The position numbers and the translations under genes are program-made. A model generated the notes under the pieces. The model made no database searches and was not told where the DNA came from. It saw nothing but the letters and a program-made list of their open reading frames with translations. Below are positions 25,878 to 33,382 of a stretch of 64,000 nt of DNA, in pieces. Source of the DNA: Bradyrhizobium diazoefficiens USDA 110 (GTDB taxonomy: Bacteria; Pseudomonadota; Alphaproteobacteria; Rhizobiales; Xanthobacteraceae); NCBI RefSeq assembly GCF_000011365.1, contig NC_004463.1, positions 3,768,001-3,832,000 on the forward strand, read 5' to 3'. Position 1 is the first letter of the stretch. Each line of letters opens with the position of its first letter.

Positions 25878-27026
25878 CTACGGCGCGTACTTCCAGGCAC
25901 CGCCGGTCAGCCGCACTACGACGAGCGCGCGTTCGTCGACGCCGGTCACCGCACCGGGCTTGAAGTTGTAGACGGCATGCACGCCCGGCAGCTCCTTGGT
26001 GCTGAGGATCGCATCCCGCAACGCAGCGCGGAATTCCGCCGTTCCGGGCTTGGCGATCTTGAGCGCGCGCTCGGCGGCGTTGGCGAAGATCAGCCAGGCG
26101 TCGAAGGAGTAGGCGGAGAAGCCGTCCGTGGTCGGGATGTTATGGGTCTTCTGGTAGACGCTGCGGAAATCCAGCGCGATCTTCTTGGCAAAGTGCTCGT
26201 CGGGAAGCTGCTCGGCGACGATCACGGGACCCGCGGAGACCTGAATGCCGTCGGCCGCCTTGCCGCCGACGTTGACGAAGTCCGGATTGACCAGCGCGAC
26301 GGTACCGTAGGTGTTTCCCTTGAAGCCGCGTTCCGCGAGGCTGAGCAGAGGCAGCGCGCCCTGGGTGCCCGAGCCGCCGTCCAGCACGGCGTCCGGCCGC
26401 GCCGCAAGCACCTTCAGGGTTTGCGCGGTGACCGAGGTGTCGGTGCGGGCATAGCGCTCGTTGGTCTGGACCTTGATGTCGCCGGCGGCTTCGGCGGCCT
26501 TGGCGCCGTTGTAGACGAGGTCGCCCCACGCGTCGGAGAAGCCGATATAGCCGATGTTCTTCATGCCGTCGCGCTTCATGCGGTCGGCGACGATCTTGAC
26601 GAGGAGTGAAGCCGGCTGCGGCACCGACACCACCCACTGCTCCGGCGTATCAGGCAATTTGGCGATCGGCGAGACCGCGATCATCGGCACCTTCAGCTCG
26701 CTCGCCACGGCCGCCATGGCGATGGTCGAGGGGGCCGTCGCGGTGCCGATCAGGAGGTCGACTTTCTCTTCCTCCACCAGCTTGCGCGCATTGCGGGTCG
26801 CGGCCGACGGGTCGGAGCCGTCGTCGAGCTGGATCAGGCGAATGGTCTCGCCGTTGATGGTCTTCTTGTATTCATAGGCGGCGTTGATGCCCCGCCCATA
26901 GGGGATTCCGATCGACGAGCCGTTGCCGCTGAGCGAGGTGACGAAGCCGATCGTGATGTCGGCCCGCGCAGCCGGGGCTGCGAAGATTCCGGCGACAAGT
27001 GCAAGTAGGCTCAGAGTCTTGCGCAT
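25878..27026 (-). CDS. ABC transporter periplasmic substrate-binding protein (LivK/aromatic-acid type)
   Basis: 382-aa type-I periplasmic binding protein. The signal peptide is MRKTLSLLALVAGIFAAPAARA, then DITIGFVTSLSGNGSSIGIPYGRGINAAYE starts the first lobe. Start ATG 27026 follows GGAGGAGAAC. It is the first gene of the Liv operon, so it supplies the transporter. It shares most of its motifs with the binding protein at 32216 (QLDDGSDP, NARKLVE-EKVD, NERYAR-D-SVTAQ), so the two are recent paralogues likely serving related ligands. Confidence 0.92.
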   Translation of the reverse strand: MRKTLSLLALVAGIFAAPAARADITIGFVTSLSGNGSSIGIPYGRGINAAYEYKKTINGETIRLIQLDDGSDPSAATRNARKLVEEEKVDLLIGTATAPSTIAMAAVASELKVPMIAVSPIAKLPDTPEQWVVSVPQPASLLVKIVADRMKRDGMKNIGYIGFSDAWGDLVYNGAKAAEAAGDIKVQTNERYARTDTSVTAQTLKVLAARPDAVLDGGSGTQGALPLLSLAERGFKGNTYGTVALVNPDFVNVGGKAADGIQVSAGPVIVAEQLPDEHFAKKIALDFRSVYQKTHNIPTTDGFSAYSFDAWLIFANAAERALKIAKPGTAEFRAALRDAILSTKELPGVHAVYNFKPGAVTGVDERALVVVRLTGGAWKYAP

Positions 27027-27391
27027 TTGCGTTCTCCTCCGTTGATGCTGGATAGGAATGCCTTGATGCCGCCACGCGGGGAGCCCGAACGACGAACGAA
27101 CCGATTGAAAGCATTGCTGCAGCGCCAAATCCCGGGCGCGGCCGAAGAGAGTTTGCTCGGGCGGGCGTCAGCAGCCATGGCCCTGGTTGCCGTTCGAACA
27201 ACGAGCCCATCGGCGAATGCGGGCGGGCCTTTTCTGAAGCAATGAAAGGTCGTTGGCCCTGCCGCGATGCGCGACCGGCGGTGCTGCTGCTGCCGGCTGT
27301 TCGAGCACGGCGACTGTCCACACGATCGAGTCTCTCAAAATCGGTGCCCTGCAACATCATTGTCATGGCCACCGGTCCCTGACCGGCGAGG

Positions 27392-27414
27392 AATTACTTA
27401 AAGCCTAAAGTATT
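27392..27414 (-). promoter_or_regulatory. Shared 23-bp MarR-type operator, Liv operon copy
   Basis: Read on the minus strand, this AT-rich site matches 20 of 23 positions of the one at 35791-35813; the shared core is AATACTTTA-N-GC-TT-N-AA-N-TAATT. It is a loose palindrome around ACTT...AAGT. It lies in front of the Liv operon at the distance expected of a promoter. A MarR gene near the second copy is the likely partner. Confidence 0.6.
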
Positions 27415-27582
27415 ATCGGTGGGGCCGTCAACACGTGTCACGGTGCTGTCAGAAAAAAATGTCGTTGCATACAATTTCGCCAGAGCGCGGCGCTTCTTTG
27501 CCATTCGATTGGACGAAAAGGCCGTGCCTGCCTTGCCGTGGCGGTGGCCGTCGCCAGCGTCGCGGCGTGCATTTGACGCGTG

Positions 27583-27607
27583 AATTAGTTTATGATTGAA
27601 ATATATT
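27583..27607 (+). promoter_or_regulatory. Probable degenerate third copy of the shared operator
   Basis: The 25 bases contain the core TTTATG-N-TT-N-AAATA of the 35791 site with two one-base insertions. It sits 51 bases upstream of the racemase-like ATG and just after TTGACG (27573-27578). If real, it places the 27658 operon in the same regulon. Alignment by eye only. Confidence 0.35.
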
Positions 27608-27657
27608 CATCGGCAGCCGACGACCGATCCTCCGATCACCGCTTGAGGAGAAGGACG

Positions 27658-28449
27658 ATGCGCATCTTCTGGCAGAGCTTCGTTGATGCGAGCGTGAACG
27701 CGCCCTACATGGCGCGGCTGTCGGAGTACCTCAACAACATCGCCGCATCCGGCACGACGGTTCATGTCGAGGGCATTTCGCCGCCGGACCGCGAGTTCGG
27801 ACGGCTTGCGGAATTGCGCTGCGCCGTCCAGGCGATCGACAACGGCATCGCGGCCGAGGAGGGCGGGTTCGACGCCTTCGTCATGGGGCACTTCCAGGAT
27901 CCGGGTCTCTACGAGCTGCGCTCGACGCTCGACATTCCCGTGATCGGGACCGGCGAGGCGACGTTGCTGGCGGCCTCGCAGCTCGGCCGGCGATTAGGCC
28001 TTGTGACGCTCGATCCTGTCTTCGAGGTCTGGCATTACGAGCAGGCCGAGCGCTACGGCCTCGGCGATCGCGTGGTCCACGTGACGGGCCTTGGCTGCAA
28101 GCCGGCGGATTTCGCCGATGCGTTCGCCGGAGATCAGGCCGCGCAAGCCCGCATGATCGAGGATTTTGTCGCCTGCGCACGTCCGCTGGTCGAGCGCGGC
28201 GCCGACGTCGTGATCCCCGCCGGTGTGCTGCCGGGCCTCCTGATCGGCAGGGAGCATGGCCTGAAGGTCGGCCACGCGCCCGTGGTCAACTGCGCGGCCG
28301 TGGCCCTGAAGAGTGCGGAGATGTGGGTGCAGCTCCGGAAGCTCAATGGCACCGAGCCCAGCCGCGGGCCGAGCTTCAAGCGGGCCAGCGCACAGGCGCG
28401 CGACGATTTTCGCGCACTTCTCGCCCGCAACAGCCGCCAGTCCCGGTGA
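27658..28449 (+). CDS. Asp/Glu/hydantoin racemase-superfamily protein
   Basis: 263-aa protein, ATG after GAGGAGAAGGA. It has the two-domain racemase pattern: GISPPDREFGRL, DAFVMGHFQDPGLYELRSTLDIPVIGTGEATLLAASQLGRRLGLVT, and GADVVIPAGVLPGLLI. The usual two catalytic Cys positions read GHF and PAG, so neither Cys is obvious. It may therefore be a maleate isomerase or decarboxylase relative or a non-racemase. It is the first gene of the thiolase/isatin hydrolase operon, and its step in the pathway is unknown. Confidence 0.75.
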   Translation: MRIFWQSFVDASVNAPYMARLSEYLNNIAASGTTVHVEGISPPDREFGRLAELRCAVQAIDNGIAAEEGGFDAFVMGHFQDPGLYELRSTLDIPVIGTGEATLLAASQLGRRLGLVTLDPVFEVWHYEQAERYGLGDRVVHVTGLGCKPADFADAFAGDQAAQARMIEDFVACARPLVERGADVVIPAGVLPGLLIGREHGLKVGHAPVVNCAAVALKSAEMWVQLRKLNGTEPSRGPSFKRASAQARDDFRALLARNSRQSR

Positions 28450-28470
28450 ACCAGCCTTGGAGAACCAGCC

Positions 28471-28899
28471 ATGATGACTCCCGAAAAGATCCTGTACGAG
28501 ACCGAGGTGACGGCGACCGGAGGTCGGGATGGCAAGGCCGCCAGCACTGACGATCGGCTGTCGGTCTTGCTGTCCGTGCCGAAATCGCTGGGCGGCCCCG
28601 GCGGCGAGGGCACCAATCCCGAGCAGCTCTTTGCGGCCGGCTATGCCGCGTGCTTTCTCGGTGCGGTCAAGCTGGTCGCGCGCACCCGCAAGGTCGCGCC
28701 ATCCGCCGAGCCCTCGGTGACCGCGAAGGTTGCAATGGGGCCGCTCCCCGTCGGATATGCGCTCGCCGTTGAACTGAAAGTCAACCTGCCGGGTGTCGAG
28801 AAATCTGTGGCCGAAGAGGTCGTCGCCGGCGCGCACGAGCGTTGCCCCTATTCGAACGCAACCCGCGGCAATATTGCCGTGAAACTGACGGTGGTCTGA
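28471..28899 (+). CDS. ohr: Organic hydroperoxide resistance protein, Ohr/OsmC family
   Basis: 142-aa thiol peroxidase that reduces organic hydroperoxides. Both reactive Cys are present: Cys61 in GYAACFLGAVKLVA and Cys125 in ERCPYSNATRGN, and the GGPGGEGTNPEQLFAAG loop is intact. The usual partner regulator OhrR is not adjacent; an OhrR-like gene lies 8 kb away at 20131. Location inside a catabolic operon suggests it deals with peroxides made by the oxygenases. Confidence 0.9.
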   Translation: MMTPEKILYETEVTATGGRDGKAASTDDRLSVLLSVPKSLGGPGGEGTNPEQLFAAGYAACFLGAVKLVARTRKVAPSAEPSVTAKVAMGPLPVGYALAVELKVNLPGVEKSVAEEVVAGAHERCPYSNATRGNIAVKLTVV

Positions 28900-28924
28900 G
28901 GCGGATGAACGAGGCGGGCGCTCG

Positions 28925-30103
28925 GTGACCAATTCCTTACGCACACCGTACGGCGGCGTCGTGATTGCGGCTCCCGTCACGATTCCCTATGTGCGCTACT
29001 CCATCGAAAGCGCGCAGTGGTGGATCGGCCGTGCGCTCAGCGCGCTCGTCGCGCAGGCCGGCATCAAAGCCTCCGACGTCGACGGTCTGTGCGTCTCCAG
29101 CTTCACCATGGGGACTGACAGCGGGATCGGATTGACGCAGCATTTCGGGCTTTGCGTGCGATGGCTGGATACGATCCCGCTCGGCGGCGCCAGCGCCGTC
29201 GCAGGATTGCGAAAGGCGGCGCGTGCGGTTCAGGCTCATGACGCCGACATCGTGGCGTGCGTGGCGGGTGACACCAACCACGTCGATTCCTTCCGGCTGA
29301 CGCTCGAGAATTTCTCGCGCTTCAACCAGGATGCCGTCTATCCCTATGGCGCGGGCGGCGCCAATGCGAGCTTCGCGCTGATCGCGCGCAACTATATGCG
29401 CACCTTCGGCGTCACGCGGGAGGATGTCGGCAGGATCGCGGTCGCCCAGCGCGCCAATGCGCTGCGCAACCCGCACGCGTTGATGAAGGCACCGTTGACG
29501 CTCGAACAGTATCTCGCGGCCCGACCGATCTCCGATCCCATCCATCTGTTCGACTGCGTGATGCCCTGCGCCGGCGCGGAAGCGTTCCTCGTAATGCGCG
29601 AAGATACTGCGGCATCGCTGGGGCTGCCTGCGGCGCGACTGCTGTCGACGATCGAGCGGCACAATGCCTTCGCCGACGATCCGATGCAGGTGCGTGGCGG
29701 CTGGGCGATGGACATCGGCGAACTCTATGCGATGGCCGGCGTGAAGCCTGATGATCTCGATGTCGTGCAGACCTATGACGACTATCCCGTCATCACGATG
29801 ATGCAGTTCGAGGATCTCGGCTTCTGCAAGAAGGGGGAGGGGGCCGAGTTCGTGCGCCAGCACGATCTCACCATCGATGGCGACTTTCCGCACAACACCT
29901 CGGGCGGACAACTCTCGGCCGGGCAGGCCGGCGCGGCCGGCGCCTATCTCGGCCTCGTCGAAGGGCTGCGGCAGGTTCTGGGGACTGCAGGCTCCACCCA
30001 GGTCAGGAATGCGAACCTCGCCTTGGCCTCGGGGTTCGGTATGATCAATTACGACCGCGGTCTCGCCTCGGGCGCCGCGATCTTTGCAGGGCCGTCGCGA
30101 TGA
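28925..30103 (+). CDS. Thiolase-like protein lacking the nucleophile Cys (Ltp2-type aldolase candidate)
   Basis: 392 aa, thiolase fold of the lipid-transfer/SCP2 type. The site normally occupied by the nucleophilic Cys reads TIPLGGASAVAGL (residues 83-95), without Cys. YDDYP (284-288), MMQFEDLGFCKKGEG and HNTSGGQLSAGQAG (323-336) match the family C-terminal half. Ltp2 aldolases also lack this Cys and need a DUF35 partner; here a DUF35 fusion gene overlaps by 4 bases. I infer retro-aldol cleavage of a tertiary 3-hydroxyacyl-CoA, with dioxindole-3-acetyl-CoA as the best candidate. GTG start. Confidence 0.8.
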   Translation: MTNSLRTPYGGVVIAAPVTIPYVRYSIESAQWWIGRALSALVAQAGIKASDVDGLCVSSFTMGTDSGIGLTQHFGLCVRWLDTIPLGGASAVAGLRKAARAVQAHDADIVACVAGDTNHVDSFRLTLENFSRFNQDAVYPYGAGGANASFALIARNYMRTFGVTREDVGRIAVAQRANALRNPHALMKAPLTLEQYLAARPISDPIHLFDCVMPCAGAEAFLVMREDTAASLGLPAARLLSTIERHNAFADDPMQVRGGWAMDIGELYAMAGVKPDDLDVVQTYDDYPVITMMQFEDLGFCKKGEGAEFVRQHDLTIDGDFPHNTSGGQLSAGQAGAAGAYLGLVEGLRQVLGTAGSTQVRNANLALASGFGMINYDRGLASGAAIFAGPSR

Positions 30104-31341
30104 TAGAGCCGATCAATCCGCCCCGGCGCAAGAACCCGCTGCTGCGGACGCGGCTGCCTGCTTCGCCACCGCGACCGCGCAGCAGGACGTCGCATGGGTT
30201 CACGCGGGCAGCCGCCGAAGGCCGCTTCATGCTGCAGCAGTGTGATGCCTGCGGTGCCTTCGCCTATCCCGCGCGGGAGGCTTGTCCGTCTTGCCTGTCG
30301 GCCAACCTCGCGTTCGCCGATGCGCCACGACGAGGCGTCCTTCTCGCGGAAACGACGGCACGCGTGCCGAGCGACGTCTATTTCCGCGAACGGGCGCCCT
30401 GGCGCATCGGCCTCGTCAAGATGGACTGCGGTCCGACGATCGTCGCACATCTCCATGCCGACGCCGCGGAGGGCGCGCCCGTCCGCATGTCGTTTCAACT
30501 CGACAAGAGCGGCCAGGCGGTGGCTTTTGCCCATCCCGAGGGGGAGACTCCCAACATGGCAGACGACAAGCAGTGGCGGGAAATGACGGCCGATCCGAAA
30601 TTCCGGCGCGTGCTCGTGACCAACGGCCGCAGCGTGATCGGCCAGGAAGCCGTCGCCGCATTGAAGGCGGCAGGCGCCAAGACGGTCTTCGTCGGTGTTG
30701 CCCAACCATGGCGGCCTTTCGCCGGCGAGAATCTGCTGCGCGGTCAGGACGGGATCGAAATCGTGACCCTTGATGCAGCCGACGAGAAATCCGCAGCTGA
30801 TCTCGCCGCCGACATCGGCGGCAAGGTCGATATCCTCGTCAACACGACGGAATATGTGCGGCCGGGCGGCCTGCTCGACCGCAGGGGCACGAGCATCGCG
30901 CGGGACGAGATCGACCAGGCCTATCTCGGCTTCATCAACCTCGCGCAGGCCTTTGGCCCCGGCATGCGGATGCGGGGAGCCGATGGCATCAATAACAGCG
31001 CCGCGTGGGTCAACATTCTCTCGGTCTATGCGCTGGCGAACTGGCCTGCCTTTGGCGCCTACTCGGCCTCGCAAGCGGCGTGCCTGTCGCTCTCGCACTG
31101 CCTTCGTGCCGAGCTCAGGCCCGGCGGCGTCAAGGTGATGAATCTGTTCACCGGGCCTGTCGACACCGAATGGTTCCAGACCGTGCCGCCGCCGAAGGTC
31201 GCGCCGCGCGCCATCGCGCAGGCGATCGTATCGGGGCTGAGAGGCGGGCTCGAGGAGATGTATGTCGGAGATGTCGCCGAAGAGATACGGCAACGTCTCG
31301 CGGCCAATCCGAAAGCGCTCGAGCGCGAGCTCGACAGGTGA
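30100..31341 (+). CDS. DUF35 (Zn-ribbon/OB-fold) - SDR-like fusion protein
   Basis: 413-aa fusion. Residues 35-150 are a DUF35 domain, with a Zn ribbon of C48-x2-C51 and C62-x2-C65 followed by an OB-fold acyl-CoA-binding part. Residues 168-400 resemble an SDR, but the cofactor motif reads TNGRSVIG, the NNAG region reads NTTEYV, and the active site has Ser308 and Tyr321 while the expected Lys is Gln325 (YSASQ). Overlap with the thiolase-like gene (ATGA) implies a complex. The SDR half may be structural or inactive; DUF35 proteins are essential partners of Ltp-type thiolases. Confidence 0.78.
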   Translation: MIEPINPPRRKNPLLRTRLPASPPRPRSRTSHGFTRAAAEGRFMLQQCDACGAFAYPAREACPSCLSANLAFADAPRRGVLLAETTARVPSDVYFRERAPWRIGLVKMDCGPTIVAHLHADAAEGAPVRMSFQLDKSGQAVAFAHPEGETPNMADDKQWREMTADPKFRRVLVTNGRSVIGQEAVAALKAAGAKTVFVGVAQPWRPFAGENLLRGQDGIEIVTLDAADEKSAADLAADIGGKVDILVNTTEYVRPGGLLDRRGTSIARDEIDQAYLGFINLAQAFGPGMRMRGADGINNSAAWVNILSVYALANWPAFGAYSASQAACLSLSHCLRAELRPGGVKVMNLFTGPVDTEWFQTVPPPKVAPRAIAQAIVSGLRGGLEEMYVGDVAEEIRQRLAANPKALERELDR

Positions 31342-31375
31342 CATCGAGATTTCAACCAAGCCGGAGGACGTGACG

Positions 31376-32158
31376 ATGCAAAGCAACAATCTCCTGGAGC
31401 TGGCGGGTGCGATTTCTTCCGGCGCGGTGCGCGTCGTCGATCTGACTTTCACGCTCAGTCCGGACTTTCCGGTCATCGTGCTGCCGCCGGAGTTCGGCCA
31501 GGCGGCGCCGGTCCGTATCCAGGAAATCTCGCGATACGACGGTCGCGGCCCGGCCTGGTATTGGAACAATGTCACGTTCGGCGAGCACACCGGCACGCAT
31601 TTCGATGCGCCGATTCACTGGTTCACCGGCAAGAACCTGCCGAACAATGCCGTCGACACGATGCCGGCCAAGGACATGATCGCGCCGGCCTGCGTCATCG
31701 ACTGCTCCGCGCAGGCGGCGCAGGATCCCGATTTCCTGCTGACCGTCCCGCTCGTGGAAGCCTGGGAAGCCAAGCACGGCCGGATCCCCGAGCGGAACTG
31801 GGTGCTGCTCAGGACCGACTGGTCGAAGAAGGGCTGGCGCGACTACTCCAATCTCAGGGATGACGGCGCGCACACGCCGGGCCCGAACCCTGATGTCATG
31901 AAGTGGCTGGTGGAGGAGCGCGGCGTCATCGGATTTGGCACCGAGACCATCGGCACGGATGCAGGGCAGGCCGGCCATTTCGAGCCGCCTTATCCGGCGC
32001 ATCACTTCCTGCACGGCGCGGGTCGCTACGGCCTGCAATGCCTGTGCAACCTGGATCAGCTTCCCGCCACCGGGGCTGTCATCGTCGCCTCGCCGCTGAA
32101 GATCCAGAATGGCTCCGGCAGTCCGCTTCGCGTCATCGCGCTGGTTTCGTCAACCTGA
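31376..32158 (+). CDS. Cyclase-family metal hydrolase, probable isatin hydrolase
   Basis: 260-aa member of the kynurenine formamidase/cyclase family. The metal site HTGTHFDAPIH spans residues 71-81, with H71, H75 and D77. The RTDWSKKGW, NPDVMKWLVEERGVIGFGTETIGTDAG and HHFLHGAGRYGLQCLCNLDQLP segments match isatin hydrolases, Mn-dependent enzymes that open isatin to isatinate. The ATG follows CGGAGGACG. Clustering with a ring dioxygenase, IorAB and aminobenzoyl-CoA enzymes supports the isatin role over kynurenine. Confidence 0.78.
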   Translation: MQSNNLLELAGAISSGAVRVVDLTFTLSPDFPVIVLPPEFGQAAPVRIQEISRYDGRGPAWYWNNVTFGEHTGTHFDAPIHWFTGKNLPNNAVDTMPAKDMIAPACVIDCSAQAAQDPDFLLTVPLVEAWEAKHGRIPERNWVLLRTDWSKKGWRDYSNLRDDGAHTPGPNPDVMKWLVEERGVIGFGTETIGTDAGQAGHFEPPYPAHHFLHGAGRYGLQCLCNLDQLPATGAVIVASPLKIQNGSGSPLRVIALVSST

Positions 32159-32215
32159 ACTGAATCCATGGCGCTTGCCAATCGGAACAAGACATTCTCA
32201 CGAAGGACAGGTGCC

Positions 32216-33373
32216 ATGAACTTGATCAAGAGTCTGCTGGCCTCCACTGCGTTGCTTCTTGCCGTCCCGCACATTGCGCAAGCCGATATTCTCGTCGGCT
32301 TCGTCACCGGTCTCAGTGGGCCGGTGTCGTCGATTGGGATTCCGAACGCGAAGGGGATCGCGGCGGGCCAGGCCTATATCGGCGAGATCGGCGGCGAGAA
32401 GATTCGGGTCATCCAGCTCGATGACGGCTCCGATCCGACGTCGTCGGCGCGCAATGCCCGCAAACTCGTCGAGCAGGAAAAAGTCGATGTCCTCATTGGC
32501 ACGTCCGGTGCGCCCCAGACGCTCGCAATGGCGACTGCGGCTATCGAGATGAAGATTCCGATGATCGCGGTGTCCCCGATCGCGCCGGTGCCGCCGGGCG
32601 AGGGCGGTCCCTGGGTCGTGCAGACGCCGCAACCGACGCCGCTGCTGTTGCAGGGCATCGTCGACAACATGAAGGCGAAGGGATTGAGGAGCGTCGCCTT
32701 CATCGGCTTCTCCGACGCGTTAGGTGACCTCTTCTACGATTCCCTGGTGCAGGCCGCCAAGTCGGCGGACATCAAGGTGATCGCCAATGAGCGCTACGCG
32801 CGTTCGGACTCTTCGGTCACGGCCCAGGTGCTGCGCGCGATCGCCGCGCGTCCCGATGCGATCATGCTGGGTGGAACGGGAACGCCCGGTGCGCTGCCGG
32901 TCATCGCGCTGTCCGAGCGCGGCTACAAGGGGCCGCTCTACGGCAATCACGGCATGATCAGTGCCGATTTCCTCCGTCTTGCCGGCAAGGCCGCCAACGG
33001 CATCATCTGTCCGACCGGACCGGTGACCGCGGCGGAGCAGCTTCCTGCCAGCAATCCGATTCAGAAGGTTGCGCTGGATTTCCGTGCGGCCTTCGAGAAG
33101 GCCAACGGCGAGGCGCCGACGGATTCATTCTCGTCCTATTCCTTCGACGGCTGGCTGGTGTTCGCCGATGCCGCCAAGCGTGCGATGGCAACCGGCGCCA
33201 AGCCCGGCTCGCCGGAATTTCGGACCGCGCTTCGTCAGGCGCTGTTCACGACCAAGGAGGTCGTGGGGACGCAGGGCGTCTACACCTACACGCCGGCTGA
33301 TCGGCATGGCGTCGACGATCGCTCGCGCATCCTGGTCCAGATCGAGGACGGCAAATACAAGCTGTTGCCCTGA
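32216..33373 (+). CDS. ABC transporter periplasmic substrate-binding protein, paralogue of the 25878 protein
   Basis: 385-aa type-I binding protein with signal peptide MNLIKSLLASTALLLAVPHIAQA, then DILVGFVTGLSGPVSSIGIPNAKGIAAG. It has no own permease gene nearby, so it probably feeds the Liv transporter at 22316-25835. ATG 32216 gives a proper signal peptide; the longer frame from 32168 does not. The two paralogues may let one transporter take up two ligands, for example auxin and a pathway intermediate. Confidence 0.9.
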   Translation: MNLIKSLLASTALLLAVPHIAQADILVGFVTGLSGPVSSIGIPNAKGIAAGQAYIGEIGGEKIRVIQLDDGSDPTSSARNARKLVEQEKVDVLIGTSGAPQTLAMATAAIEMKIPMIAVSPIAPVPPGEGGPWVVQTPQPTPLLLQGIVDNMKAKGLRSVAFIGFSDALGDLFYDSLVQAAKSADIKVIANERYARSDSSVTAQVLRAIAARPDAIMLGGTGTPGALPVIALSERGYKGPLYGNHGMISADFLRLAGKAANGIICPTGPVTAAEQLPASNPIQKVALDFRAAFEKANGEAPTDSFSSYSFDGWLVFADAAKRAMATGAKPGSPEFRTALRQALFTTKEVVGTQGVYTYTPADRHGVDDRSRILVQIEDGKYKLLP

Positions 33374-33382
33374 GGCGGACGC

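Larger units (their letters stand above)
27027..27657. promoter_or_regulatory. Divergent regulatory region between the Liv operon and the racemase-thiolase operon
   Basis: About 630 bases with no convincing gene. Two AT-rich elements (27392-27414 and 27583-27607) resemble the site upstream of the aminobenzoyl-CoA monooxygenase/reductase gene. A TTGACG lies at 27573-27578 on the plus strand just before the second element, as a possible -35. The stretch 27030-27380 shows nothing recognisable. This is the best candidate for MarR-controlled divergent promoters. Confidence 0.55.

Noticed and set aside
24792..27026. Calling the Liv operon a leucine transporter
   Set aside because: Family membership does not fix the ligand; control region and neighbours point to aromatic acids.
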